Assembly (NCBI GenBank): GCA_030613835.1
Contig: JAUWLH010000028.1
Location: forward strand, 1 to 12,487
Direction of reading: 5' to 3'
DNA from: Candidatus Bathyarchaeota archaeon
GTDB taxonomy: Archaea > Thermoproteota > Bathyarchaeia > TCS64
Length of the DNA: 12,487 nucleotides
Below the pieces are notes generated by a model that did not search any database, had not been told where the DNA came from, and was given only the letters and a program-made list of their open reading frames with translations. Positions 1 to 6,642 of this stretch are shown here, piece after piece; position 1 is the stretch's first letter, and each line of letters begins with the position of its first letter. Made by a program: the position numbers and the translations under genes.

Positions 1-378
1 TACACTGGAAAGCTTGAAGCTACTCCTCGGGTAGGTCTCATCCACACTGATCCTAGCCGTCGGGATGCTCCTCGTAACTAACCTACTCAGGCTCTAGGAC
101 TTCGGCAAGTTCAACCTAGCCCAGCCTAAAATGAGTATGACATCCCTGATCATTGGATTGGGTATACGGCCATCCATGATCAAACACATTTCACAGTACC
201 ATCTCGAAAGAAAAAAATACAGGATACGCGTTACAATGAAACCGGCTTGCTCATCTCCCTAGTTTCCAGTGTTTTCATCACGTTGATCGTCTACTTCCTT
301 TCTGGGTTTATCGCTAATCGGATCTATAATCAACCCGAGCAGGAGTCTTCATCATTTACCTCCTTAGGCTCATCTTGA
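1..378 (+). pseudogene. Possible remnant of a membrane-protein gene
   Basis: No intact gene is present. Two plus-strand frames together read like a broken membrane protein. Frame 2 gives a hydrophobic stretch around 35-94 (STLILAVGMLLVTNLL), bounded by TAG stops at 32 and 95, then an open stretch from 98 to 259. Frame 1 is open from about 127 to 378 and holds a convincing transmembrane helix around 247-320 (GLLISLVSSVFITLIVYF). Reading frame 2 and switching to frame 1 at the A7 run near 211-217 would join them into one product. I do not recognise the family. This may be the 3' end of a decayed gene starting upstream of the window. The hydrophobic runs could also be chance, so confidence is low. 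Confidence 0.3.
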
Positions 379-664
379 CGAAAGCCCTGACCCTGAAGGA
401 TTATCAGTTCCTCAGGCGTATGGGCAGAAGCTTCGGACCTTTTTCCCATATATTCAAAGTTTTTTGATATACTGATACAGTTTGCCTAACATTATCTGAG
501 AAAATAGAATTTGATCCGTCATCTCACTTTCTGTCCAAACCAAACCTGGCAGGTTAATGGGACTAAGATATTTGGAAATGGATACTACATTGGCTATTAA
601 GGACATTACAACTGACTCTGTAATAATCATTAACGCCCACGAATTCTAGGTATATACAGGAAGT
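379..664. other. Intergenic stretch with no recognisable gene
   Basis: All frames carry frequent stops, and I see no tRNA-like fold, repeat array or long hairpin. The composition is A/T-richer than the genes to the right. It probably includes upstream regulatory sequence for the mobA-like gene. Confidence 0.5.
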
Positions 665-674
665 CGTTAAAAAG
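665..674 (+). promoter_or_regulatory. Putative TATA box of the mobA-like gene
   Basis: The sequence cgttaaaaag resembles an archaeal TATA box. Transcription would start roughly 26 bases downstream, near 697, giving a leader of about 24 bases. That leader contains the Shine-Dalgarno-like agagga at 709-714, six bases before the ATG at 721. This is assigned by pattern only. Confidence 0.35.
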
Positions 675-720
675 AGACGTCTGAAGATATACACTGGCTA
701 GCAATTCAAGAGGAAAAAAC

Positions 721-1331
721 ATGAGAACTGGCATAATCCTCGCCGGCGGCGACTCAAAGCGGATAGGAACCGACAAGGGTTTGATAGACCTGAACGGGAA
801 GCACCTCATCAGTTACGTGATTGAAAGCCTCAGACCGGTAGTCGACGAGATAATCGTGGTTGTTGGCTCCGAAGAGAGGATTCATCTTATAGGAAGGCCG
901 TTGAAGATGATGTTCATATTGTCCCTGACATGTATGATGATGGCTCCCCCATGATCGGGTTGATCACCGGCTTGACCCATGCGAAAGGAGCCTACGCTGT
1001 CGTTGCAGCCTGCGATATGCCCTTTATCAACAGCGATCTCGTTGACCTGCTCTTCCTTCTCTCCTTTGAGCTTAACGGCACATTACTCATAAAGCCTAAT
1101 GGATGGATTGAGCCTCTGCCCGCTGTCTACAAGGTGGATATCGGTAGAAAGAGGGCTATTCAACTGAGGATACAGGGTGATTTGAGATTAAGGAAGGTAC
1201 TTGAGACCTTGCCCGATGTGGCACGCATCCCAGTTGAGCGATTAAAAATGATTGACCCCGAGCTCCGTAGCTTCTTCGACCTAGACACCAAAGACATGTA
1301 CGACGAGGCCATGAGGATAATCAAGGATTAA
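721..1331 (+). pseudogene. mobA: Molybdenum cofactor guanylyltransferase (MobA-like), frameshifted
   Basis: MobA transfers GMP from GTP to molybdopterin in the cytoplasm to make the guanine dinucleotide cofactor. The first frame (from ATG 721) carries the nucleotide-binding motif LAGGDSKRIGTDKGL at residues 8-22, matching the family pattern LAGGxSxRMGxDK. The second frame carries the metal-binding ACDMPFI and the late EPLPAVY motif. The frames join at about 873-884: frame 1 reads GSEER, while the other frame continues sensibly as DSSYRKAVEDDVHIVPDM. Restoring one missing base in the purine run gaagagagga gives a protein of about 203 residues, the normal MobA length. All signature motifs survive, so this is either a very recent inactivation, a sequencing or assembly error, or less likely recoding. 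It has its own TATA-like box and Shine-Dalgarno site. No molybdoenzyme gene is in the window. Confidence 0.8.
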
Positions 1332-1804
1332 GACCCGTATATACGAGTTCACCTTTTTCATTACCTGTATATAGCAGATCACAAGTCCTCGTAATAAGGA
1401 GTCCCAATTGGAAACCAGGGATATCCGTTGTAGTAAAACTCGCTTTCTTCCTGGTATTCTTGCCAATAAGAATCCTGCTTTGGATGATAGGCTTGATCTT
1501 CTGATCAGATAGCGTCCCCGCTGACAGCAACGAGGAAGTAAAGCAGGATAGTCGTTACAAAATGAACTTTGTTCACCAGGCTGGTGAGGGCTTAATTGAG
1601 ACCAGATATCTATCCACAAAGTCCGTTTTATACGCTATTTAAGACCTAGTGAACCAGTCCCCCGTAAAAACAAAAGTGGTTTTCCTGGGTAACTGATCAC
1701 CTTTTTTTGGGTACTTTATACGTTGCAATTCTATAACTTGCTGACCTTACTAATGAAAAGAGAGACTCGTAGGATTCTTATCCGATTACTGATCCCTACT
1801 TTGC
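1332..1804 (+). other. Gene-poor stretch with a possible decayed reading frame
   Basis: No intact gene is seen. One plus-strand frame is open from about 1334 to 1639 except for a single TGA at 1502. Before that stop it encodes a strongly hydrophobic segment (VVVKLAFFLVFLPIRILLWM); after it a hydrophilic one that ends at TAA 1640. It has no good start codon, so it may be a remnant. The first part also holds a perfect 10-base palindrome, cgtatatacg, at 1336-1345, and a T5 run at 1352-1357 that could end mobA transcription. A minus-strand frame across this stretch has no family resemblance and overlaps the mobA end; I treat it as spurious. Confidence 0.35.
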
Positions 1805-2362
1805 ATGAACCCCGTATTGGAGAACATCAAGACCAGGCGGTCAGTCCGTAGCTACAAGTGTACATTGGTGCCTAAGGAGTTAATCGAGAAGGTAATCGAG
1901 GCAGGCAACTACGCGCCCACTGGCAACAACAGTCAGGCTTGGAGGTTCGTGGTAGTTACAGACTCAGAGATGAGAGGTAAGCTCTACGATACAGCATACG
2001 CCAACTGGCAGAGGTTCTTTGAGAACATCAGGAAGAACAACCCGGAGCATTTCGAGTCAGTTAAGCATTATGGCGAGATGAAGGACCCAATCTACTACGA
2101 GGCTCCGTGTGTAGTCTTTGTCATTGGATCAAGGGCAATCGATTGCGCCCTCGTTACGGAGAACATGATGTTAGCAGCCCACTCCTTGGGACTGGGAAGC
2201 TGCTACCTCTACTTCGGCGCACAGGTGCTCGACAACCCTGAGATCAAAGAAGCACTTGAGATCAAGGAAAATGAAAAGATTTTTGGGCCCATTATTCTTG
2301 GCTACGCTGACAATTTTCCAGATGCACCTCCCAAGAAACCCCCTGTAGTGAAATGGATCTAA
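1805..2362 (+). CDS. Nitroreductase family protein
   Basis: This is a complete 185-residue FMN-dependent nitroreductase-family protein, a cytoplasmic flavoenzyme fold that reduces nitro, quinone or other electron-poor substrates with NAD(P)H. Visible signatures are the N-terminal flavin phosphate-binding TRRSVRSY (residues 10-17), APTGNNSQAWRF (37-48), the helix ENMMLAAHSLGLGSCYL (119-135), and the closing GPIILGYADNFPDAPPKKP (161-179), which matches the family's usual GYP..APPRKP end. Length is typical for the short nitroreductases. The ATG at 1805 has no Shine-Dalgarno sequence, which suggests a leaderless message. It runs tail to tail into the MFS gene with overlapping stop codons. The real substrate cannot be told from sequence. 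Confidence 0.88.
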   Translation: MNPVLENIKTRRSVRSYKCTLVPKELIEKVIEAGNYAPTGNNSQAWRFVVVTDSEMRGKLYDTAYANWQRFFENIRKNNPEHFESVKHYGEMKDPIYYEAPCVVFVIGSRAIDCALVTENMMLAAHSLGLGSCYLYFGAQVLDNPEIKEALEIKENEKIFGPIILGYADNFPDAPPKKPPVVKWI

Positions 2363-2376
2363 TCCATTTTCACAGG
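2342..2376. terminator. Dyad symmetry over two converging stop codons
   Basis: The stop codon of the nitroreductase gene (TAA, 2360-2362) and that of the MFS gene (TAG on the minus strand, 2359-2361) overlap. They lie at the centre of a dyad: aaatggat at 2351-2358 and atccattt at 2362-2369 are perfect inverted arms around cta. With one or two small bulges the arms extend to cctgtagtg on the left and cacagg on the right. The RNA of either strand can fold into this hairpin, so it could end or protect both transcripts. Confidence 0.5.
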
Positions 2377-3606
2377 CTTCCTAGCTAAAAGGGCAAAGAG
2401 CGTTCCAATCAACGGGAACAACATCGAGACTATTACCACCTCCGTGTATCCCCCAAAAACATCATATGCGAAACCAAACGGCAGGGGTCCCAAGGCAGAC
2501 CCAATCACGCCAGCCATCATCGTTGTCCCCCTTATTGTGCTGAGATGTTTCCTACCGTAGTAATCTGGCCAAATCACGCCCATGACGAGTCCCTGCAACG
2601 TCATTTGGATTCCCATAAGTATCCCATAAACCACGACTAGTGGCACTGAGTTCGCCACGTAAAGAGCAACAAGCATAATTAACAGGACTCCTTGACTCGT
2701 TGCTAGCAGATATCTTAACTGGATTCTATCGGCCAACTGCCCCGCCACCAATACAAGTGGGAGCCTGATAATGCTCGTTATACCGCTTATCAGTGCTACT
2801 TTCTCCGGGGTTAACCCAGCTTGCCCTAAGATACTGATCTGATGGAATATACATCCGGTTATAATGGCCGATGGTATTATGACGGAATAGAGAATCATCC
2901 AGAATGCACGAGTGCGTACCGCCTCTTTTAGTGTCCAAGAGACCTCCTCGGCAACTCCAATCCCCCCATCTATCAAGACATGCGTCTCGTTGTCAGGACT
3001 GAGCCCAATATCCTCTGGACGTGTCCTGATGAAGAAATATATTGTAGGTGTGACTACGATCCACATCACAACCGCCCAAACCCTCCATCCTGTTTGCCAG
3101 CTAAAGTTCTGAATGATCCATATATTGATGGGAGGTATGGTTGCCAGACTTATCGCCCCGAACACGCTAACTATACTGATTGCCCTGCCCTTCTTCTTTA
3201 TGAACCACTGGGGCACAAGTGTAGTCCCTATTAGACTCATACTCCCCTGTCCAAGCAATCTGATGAGGAAGAACCCAAACAGCAACATAGACACCGTACT
3301 TACGGTGCTCATATACAGTAGTGCGAATCCAAAGAGAATGGCGACAGCCACACCCATCTTCCTATGACCATATTTGTCGAAGAGTCTGCCCACTACACCC
3401 ATAATCATACCCGCCATCAGGGTGCCAATGCTGTACATCCCGGAGACCGTGCTCCTCGTCCATCCAAAATCGTTGATGTAACTGTCGATGAACACACTGA
3501 CACTGAAGGTCTGACCCGGTCCACTAAAGAACAGTGTAAAACCCGCCAGGACAACCATTACCCAACCATAGAATACTCGAGTCTTGATGGGCGGCTTTTC
3601 AGTCAT
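2359..3606 (-). CDS. MFS transporter, monocarboxylate/oxalate-formate antiporter-like
   Basis: This is a 415-residue integral membrane protein with the hydrophobic pattern of a 12-helix major facilitator. The opening VFYGWVMVVLAGFTLFFSGP (11-30) and the first-helix region with FGWTRSTVSGMYSIGTL are typical of the OFA/monocarboxylate branch (oxalate:formate antiporter and relatives). The loop after helix 2 carries GRLFDKYGHRKM, the usual MFS motif A (GxLaDrxGxRk). A second, weaker copy (GQLADRIQLRYLL) begins the C-terminal half, as expected from the internal duplication. The substrate is probably a small organic anion, but this is inference from the family. The start is the ATG at 3606, with MTEKPPIKTRVFYGW leading straight into helix 1. 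It is divergent from the LLM oxidoreductase. Confidence 0.88.
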   Translation of the reverse strand: MTEKPPIKTRVFYGWVMVVLAGFTLFFSGPGQTFSVSVFIDSYINDFGWTRSTVSGMYSIGTLMAGMIMGVVGRLFDKYGHRKMGVAVAILFGFALLYMSTVSTVSMLLFGFFLIRLLGQGSMSLIGTTLVPQWFIKKKGRAISIVSVFGAISLATIPPINIWIIQNFSWQTGWRVWAVVMWIVVTPTIYFFIRTRPEDIGLSPDNETHVLIDGGIGVAEEVSWTLKEAVRTRAFWMILYSVIIPSAIITGCIFHQISILGQAGLTPEKVALISGITSIIRLPLVLVAGQLADRIQLRYLLATSQGVLLIMLVALYVANSVPLVVVYGILMGIQMTLQGLVMGVIWPDYYGRKHLSTIRGTTMMAGVIGSALGPLPFGFAYDVFGGYTEVVIVSMLFPLIGTLFALLARKPVKMD

Positions 3607-3640
3607 GTTTAACCAGACTAGCTTAACGTGCGATACATGT

Positions 3641-3648
3641 GTTTAAGC
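3641..3648 (-). promoter_or_regulatory. Putative TATA box of the MFS gene
   Basis: On the minus strand this reads gcttaaac, about 38 bases before the MFS start codon. It would give a transcript with a leader of about 10 bases. The assignment rests on pattern and spacing only. Confidence 0.25.
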
Positions 3649-3686
3649 TTGCTCCTTATTCGCGAAGCAAAGATCACTAGCCATCG

Positions 3687-3695
3687 CTTTAAAAA
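3687..3695 (+). promoter_or_regulatory. Putative TATA box of the LLM oxidoreductase gene
   Basis: The sequence ctttaaaaa is centred about 27 bases before the ATG at 3718, the spacing expected of an archaeal TATA box to a transcription start at or next to the start codon. There is no Shine-Dalgarno site before that ATG. Both facts argue for a leaderless message and for 3718, not 3628, as the true start. Confidence 0.45.
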
Positions 3696-3717
3696 CAATG
3701 AGCGGTGGTATCCTCCC

Positions 3718-4659
3718 ATGGAATTCGGAGTTTTCATCCGCGGAGCGGTCACCTACGAGAAGATGTTAGAGTTATCCCTCGGAGCGGAGGAGCTTGACTA
3801 CTACGGAGTCTTTTTGAACGACCACGTGAACGGCTTCGCAGACGGTGGAAAGGAGCCCTACCTTGAGGCATGGACGGCCATCACCGCCCTGGGCATGCAG
3901 ACGAGCAAGATCAAAGTGGGTCACATCACGCTTTTCAATAGCATCAGGAACCCAGCGTATCTGGCAAAATCAGCAACCACCTTGGACATCATGACCAATG
4001 GCAGGTTCGAGCTTATCTTGGGCGCGGGGTGGGCCGAGCAGGAGTACCTTGGCTATGACTTCATGGAGAAGGGCAGTGGGATGCCAAGCGCATCTCAGCG
4101 CGTTACAAGGCTCAAGGAATCGGTTCAGATCATCAGGGGAATGTTTGATAACCCCGTGTTCAGCTTCGAGGGCAAGTACTGGAAGCTCAAGGAGGCCATA
4201 AACATCCCAAGGCCAGTCACCGAGAACCTGAAGGTCAGCGTCGGCGCTAGGCAGTCTAGGATGATCAAGATAGCGGCGAGGTACGCCGATGGCATCAACA
4301 GCAGCGGCAACCTGGTCAACATCGAGCGCATACTGGGAATCTACCATCAGGTCATCGAGAAACTGGGCAAGTCCGTTGACGATGTCTTCATCCACGGCTT
4401 CGCTCCTAGCGTATGGCTCTTCGATACTCAGGAGGAGTATCATACCTATCTTCAGAAACAGAAAGTAGACGGCAAGGACGCAAAGGTCATCGCCGAGAAG
4501 GACTTCGTGGGAACTCCCGAGGTTCTAATTGAGAAGTGGAGGAAGACCATGGATCTTGGCATGACTATGAGCGTTATCAACGTCAAGCCCCACTCAGACA
4601 TCCAATCCAACATCGAGATGCTGGCCAAGTTCAAGGACGAGGTCGCGTCTCAACTCTAA
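3718..4659 (+). CDS. LLM class flavin-dependent oxidoreductase
   Basis: This is a 313-residue luciferase-like monooxygenase (TIM-barrel) protein. Many archaeal members use coenzyme F420 or FMN; the methanopterin reductase Mer is a relative. Signatures seen: MEFGVFI as the first barrel strand, TSKIKVGHITLFNSIRNPA (62-80), NGRFELILGAGW (94-105) followed by EYLGYDF, the phosphate-binding SVGARQSRMIKIAARYADG region, and a C-terminal VGTPEVLIEKWRK. An in-frame ATG at 3628 would add 30 residues with no family resemblance. The ATG at 3718 begins exactly at the first barrel strand and has a well-placed TATA box, so I chose it. A T6 run follows the stop codon. Cofactor and substrate cannot be decided here. 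Confidence 0.87.
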   Translation: MEFGVFIRGAVTYEKMLELSLGAEELDYYGVFLNDHVNGFADGGKEPYLEAWTAITALGMQTSKIKVGHITLFNSIRNPAYLAKSATTLDIMTNGRFELILGAGWAEQEYLGYDFMEKGSGMPSASQRVTRLKESVQIIRGMFDNPVFSFEGKYWKLKEAINIPRPVTENLKVSVGARQSRMIKIAARYADGINSSGNLVNIERILGIYHQVIEKLGKSVDDVFIHGFAPSVWLFDTQEEYHTYLQKQKVDGKDAKVIAEKDFVGTPEVLIEKWRKTMDLGMTMSVINVKPHSDIQSNIEMLAKFKDEVASQL

Positions 4660-4669
4660 TTTTTTCTCA
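4657..4669 (+). terminator. T-rich terminator after the LLM gene
   Basis: A run of six T residues (4660-4665) follows directly after the TAA stop codon, as in archaeal intrinsic terminators, which are U-tract-driven. No strong hairpin precedes it. Confidence 0.4.
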
Positions 4670-4672
4670 AAC

Positions 4673-4682
4673 ACTTTTTACG
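4673..4682 (+). promoter_or_regulatory. Putative TATA box of the hydrogenase protease gene
   Basis: The sequence actttttacg is centred about 28 bases before the ATG at 4706, which lacks a Shine-Dalgarno site. This again suggests a leaderless transcript, separate from the LLM gene. Confidence 0.35.
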
Positions 4683-4705
4683 TCAGAATCCCACAACAGA
4701 ACGTA

Positions 4706-5188
4706 ATGTCACTTCATGACGGTCTCAGGGAATACTTCGGTAAGAGTGAGAGGCGGGTAGTTCTGGTGGGAGTGGGCAACCCCATGAGGGCTGACGATGG
4801 AGTCGGGCCTAAGATCATCGAGCTACTTGAGGAGAGGCCACTCGATAACGTGATGCTCCTCAACACGGAGACAGTCCCAGAGGCGTTCACCGGTAAGGTG
4901 GAGAAGCATAAGCCAACCCATGTCGTGCTCATCGATGCCGCCAACTTCAGGGGACAGGTTGGGGAGACAAAGCTCATCCTGGGTACCCAGATTGGTGGCC
5001 AGGCTATATCCACCCATAGCCTCCCCTTGAATATTTTCATCAGTTATATTGAGAGGAGCGTCGGTGTGCCTGTGATACTTCTGGGAATACAGCCCAAGAC
5101 CATCGATTTCTACAAACCTATGAGCCCTGAGATCGAGGAGGCAGCAGTTTCCATAGCTGATACCCTATACCAGGTACTATCAGAATAG
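4706..5188 (+). CDS. hycI: Hydrogenase maturation protease, HycI type
   Basis: This 160-residue cytoplasmic endopeptidase would remove the C-terminal tail of a [NiFe] hydrogenase large subunit after nickel insertion. It follows E. coli HycI (156 residues) along its length: GVGNPMRADDGVGP (22-35), VVLIDAANF (73-81), ISTHSLPLNIFI (101-112), LLGIQPKTIDFYKPM (125-139). The nickel-sensing residues of the family correspond to D31, D77 and H104, all present. The HycI resemblance, rather than HyaD/HybD, fits processing of a group 4 large subunit. Just such a subunit, with an uncleaved tail, is encoded about 1.5 kb away in the convergent nuo-like operon. It is transcribed toward that operon, with 58 bases between the stop codons. 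Confidence 0.9.
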   Translation: MSLHDGLREYFGKSERRVVLVGVGNPMRADDGVGPKIIELLEERPLDNVMLLNTETVPEAFTGKVEKHKPTHVVLIDAANFRGQVGETKLILGTQIGGQAISTHSLPLNIFISYIERSVGVPVILLGIQPKTIDFYKPMSPEIEEAAVSIADTLYQVLSE

Positions 5189-5246
5189 GGTCTCAGGGAG
5201 TTATTCATAAAATATTAATCGAAAAATAGTTAAAATAATGGAAGAA
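5189..5246. terminator. Convergent intergenic with T-rich tracts
   Basis: This AT-rich gap separates hycI (+) from the end of nuoI (-). Read on the minus strand it contains several T tracts (around 5208-5235, including a T5), suitable for ending the nuoA-I transcript. For the plus strand the only T-rich tract is just beyond, inside the 3' end of nuoI (about 5248-5267), so hycI transcription may end antisense to nuoI. Confidence 0.35.
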
Positions 5247-5630
5247 TTAATCTTCTTTCTTCTTTGGCGTCTTGGGTGCCGGTGGCTCCCTGGGGAACCT
5301 TAGGATGGCGTCATCCTTGTTGGTGACTGCCAGCTCGTACTCGGTGGTCAGTCTTAGGCAGTGTGTCGGACAGACCTCCTCGCATTGCCCACAGAACAGG
5401 CACATGCCCAGGTCGATGTTCAGGCCTGTCATCTTGGGGCCTGGCCCGCCCTCCAACGTGATGGCGAAGCTAGGGCATACCCTCGCGCAGAGACCGCACC
5501 CGATGCATTTCTCCTGCTCATACTCGTGCTTGCCCCTTAGCCCCTCTGGTGGTGCTACTTTCTCGAAAGGATATGGCACCGTTGCCATCTTCTTGAAGGC
5601 GTTTTTTAGTAGTTCTCTCTGCATAGCCAT
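5247..5630 (-). CDS. nuoI: Complex I/hydrogenase ferredoxin subunit, NuoI-like
   Basis: This 127-residue iron-sulfur protein carries two [4Fe-4S] motifs: CIGCGLCARVCP (cysteines 42, 45, 48, 52) and CLFCGQCEEVCP (77, 80, 83, 87). It would pass electrons between the soluble donor or acceptor and the NuoB-type cluster in the connecting arm. It ends in a lysine- and proline-rich tail. It is shorter than bacterial NuoI and close to the size of hydrogenase subunits such as MbhN and EchF. It is the last gene of the minus-strand operon, one base after the nuoH stop, and an aggagtgat Shine-Dalgarno site in the nuoH end precedes its ATG. A second ATG two codons on is possible. No NuoE, F or G partner is in the window, so the soluble partner is probably ferredoxin, by inference. 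Confidence 0.92.
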   Translation of the reverse strand: MAMQRELLKNAFKKMATVPYPFEKVAPPEGLRGKHEYEQEKCIGCGLCARVCPSFAITLEGGPGPKMTGLNIDLGMCLFCGQCEEVCPTHCLRLTTEYELAVTNKDDAILRFPREPPAPKTPKKKED

Positions 5631-5631
5631 C

Positions 5632-6642
5632 TTAGATCACTCCTGATAACGCTATTACCGCCATTACTTGTAGTACCGCTATCGGCACTAGGTACTTCCA
5701 TGCACCTTGGACCATCTGGTCGATCCTGTACCTTGCGAACAGTGCGCTCAGGTTGCTCAGGATGAGGATGCAGAAGCTTGTCTTCACCACAAACCAGACT
5801 ATAGGTGGTAGGATTGGACCTGCGGGTCCGCCTAGGAATAGACTCGTCAGTAGTCCTGCCGCCAGAACCATCTTTACGTTGTGTCCGCTTCTGATTAGAC
5901 CCAGTTTTACCCCACTGTACTCTACCTGCCATCCGTGGACGATCTCCGTCTCGGCCTCGCTCATATCGAAGGGGCGCATCTCCAGCTCCGCCAGTAGGCA
6001 GATCGTGTAGATGGCGAACCCGATGAACATCACGACTCCGAGGAGCGTGCCTGGAATAGTTGGGTTTGCCAAGAAAGCATTGACGCTCGCCACCTGCCAG
6101 TCCACTATCTTGTAAATGCTCAGGCTTCCAGCCATGATCGCTGGGCTGACGGCTACTAGGCCCAGCGGGATCTCGTACGCGAGCATCATCAGGGCCACCC
6201 TTGTGGCTCCAATGGCTCCGAAGAGGTTACCGCTGCTCCACCCGGCGAGGAACACCGCTAGCACGGTGAGGCTCATGAGGAACAGCACCATGATGAGGTC
6301 TCCCTCAAAAGCGACGACTGGCTTGTATCCCCAGAGGTTTGTGATGCTCTGGATGGGGATCAAGAATGTCGCTGCTAATGGAATGGCGAATATGAAAACG
6401 GGTGCCATGTTGAAGACCTTCGCATCCGCAGCCGCGGGTGTGATGTCCTCCTTGACCAGGAGCTTAATAAAGTCAGCAAGTGGCTGTAGAATTCCGTTCC
6501 ACCCCGTGTGGAGGGGGCCTGCCCTATTCTGTAGCTTTGCCACAGTCTTTCTGCTGAGCCACTCCGCGTACAGCGTGTAGCTCAGGATGAATGATAGTCC
6601 CGGGAAAAATAGGATCTTAATTAGTTCTGTTACAAAGCTCAT
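5632..6642 (-). CDS. nuoH: Membrane anchor subunit, NuoH-like
   Basis: NuoH anchors the connecting arm and carries the first part of the ion path. The 336-residue product has about eight membrane helices. Family motifs are clear: QNRAGPLHTGWNGILQPLAD then FIKLLVKEDI near the N-terminus, FEGDLI, LAYEIPLGL, and the long acidic loop AELEMRPFDMSEAETEIVHG followed by QVEYSG. The acidic loop residues that join the quinone cavity to the membrane arm in complex I are kept here, as they are in group 4 hydrogenases. I chose the ATG at 6642 over an in-frame GTG at 6654: it overlaps the nuoD stop as ATGA and has aaggagtggt about ten bases upstream, pointing to translational coupling. Confidence 0.93.
   Translation of the reverse strand: MSFVTELIKILFFPGLSFILSYTLYAEWLSRKTVAKLQNRAGPLHTGWNGILQPLADFIKLLVKEDITPAAADAKVFNMAPVFIFAIPLAATFLIPIQSITNLWGYKPVVAFEGDLIMVLFLMSLTVLAVFLAGWSSGNLFGAIGATRVALMMLAYEIPLGLVAVSPAIMAGSLSIYKIVDWQVASVNAFLANPTIPGTLLGVVMFIGFAIYTICLLAELEMRPFDMSEAETEIVHGWQVEYSGVKLGLIRSGHNVKMVLAAGLLTSLFLGGPAGPILPPIVWFVVKTSFCILILSNLSALFARYRIDQMVQGAWKYLVPIAVLQVMAVIALSGVI

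Noticed and set aside
32..97. In-frame TAG codons as possible pyrrolysine sites
   Set aside because: TAG serves as an ordinary stop for nuoA, nuoC and the MFS gene in this window, and the reading frame here is also broken by a frameshift.
220..1570. Similar short sequences caggatacgcgttacaatga (221-240) and caggatagtcgttacaaaat (1543-1562)
   Set aside because: The match is only about 20 bases with gaps and does not extend on either side; I cannot separate it from chance.
1281..1619. Minus-strand frame (112 codons) after mobA
   Set aside because: It overlaps the mobA 3' end, has no recognisable domain or promoter, and its composition looks random.
3970..4443. Long minus-strand frame (157 codons) opposite the LLM oxidoreductase
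   Set aside because: It lies wholly antisense to a gene with clear family motifs, shows no motif of its own, and such antisense frames are common in genes with this codon use.
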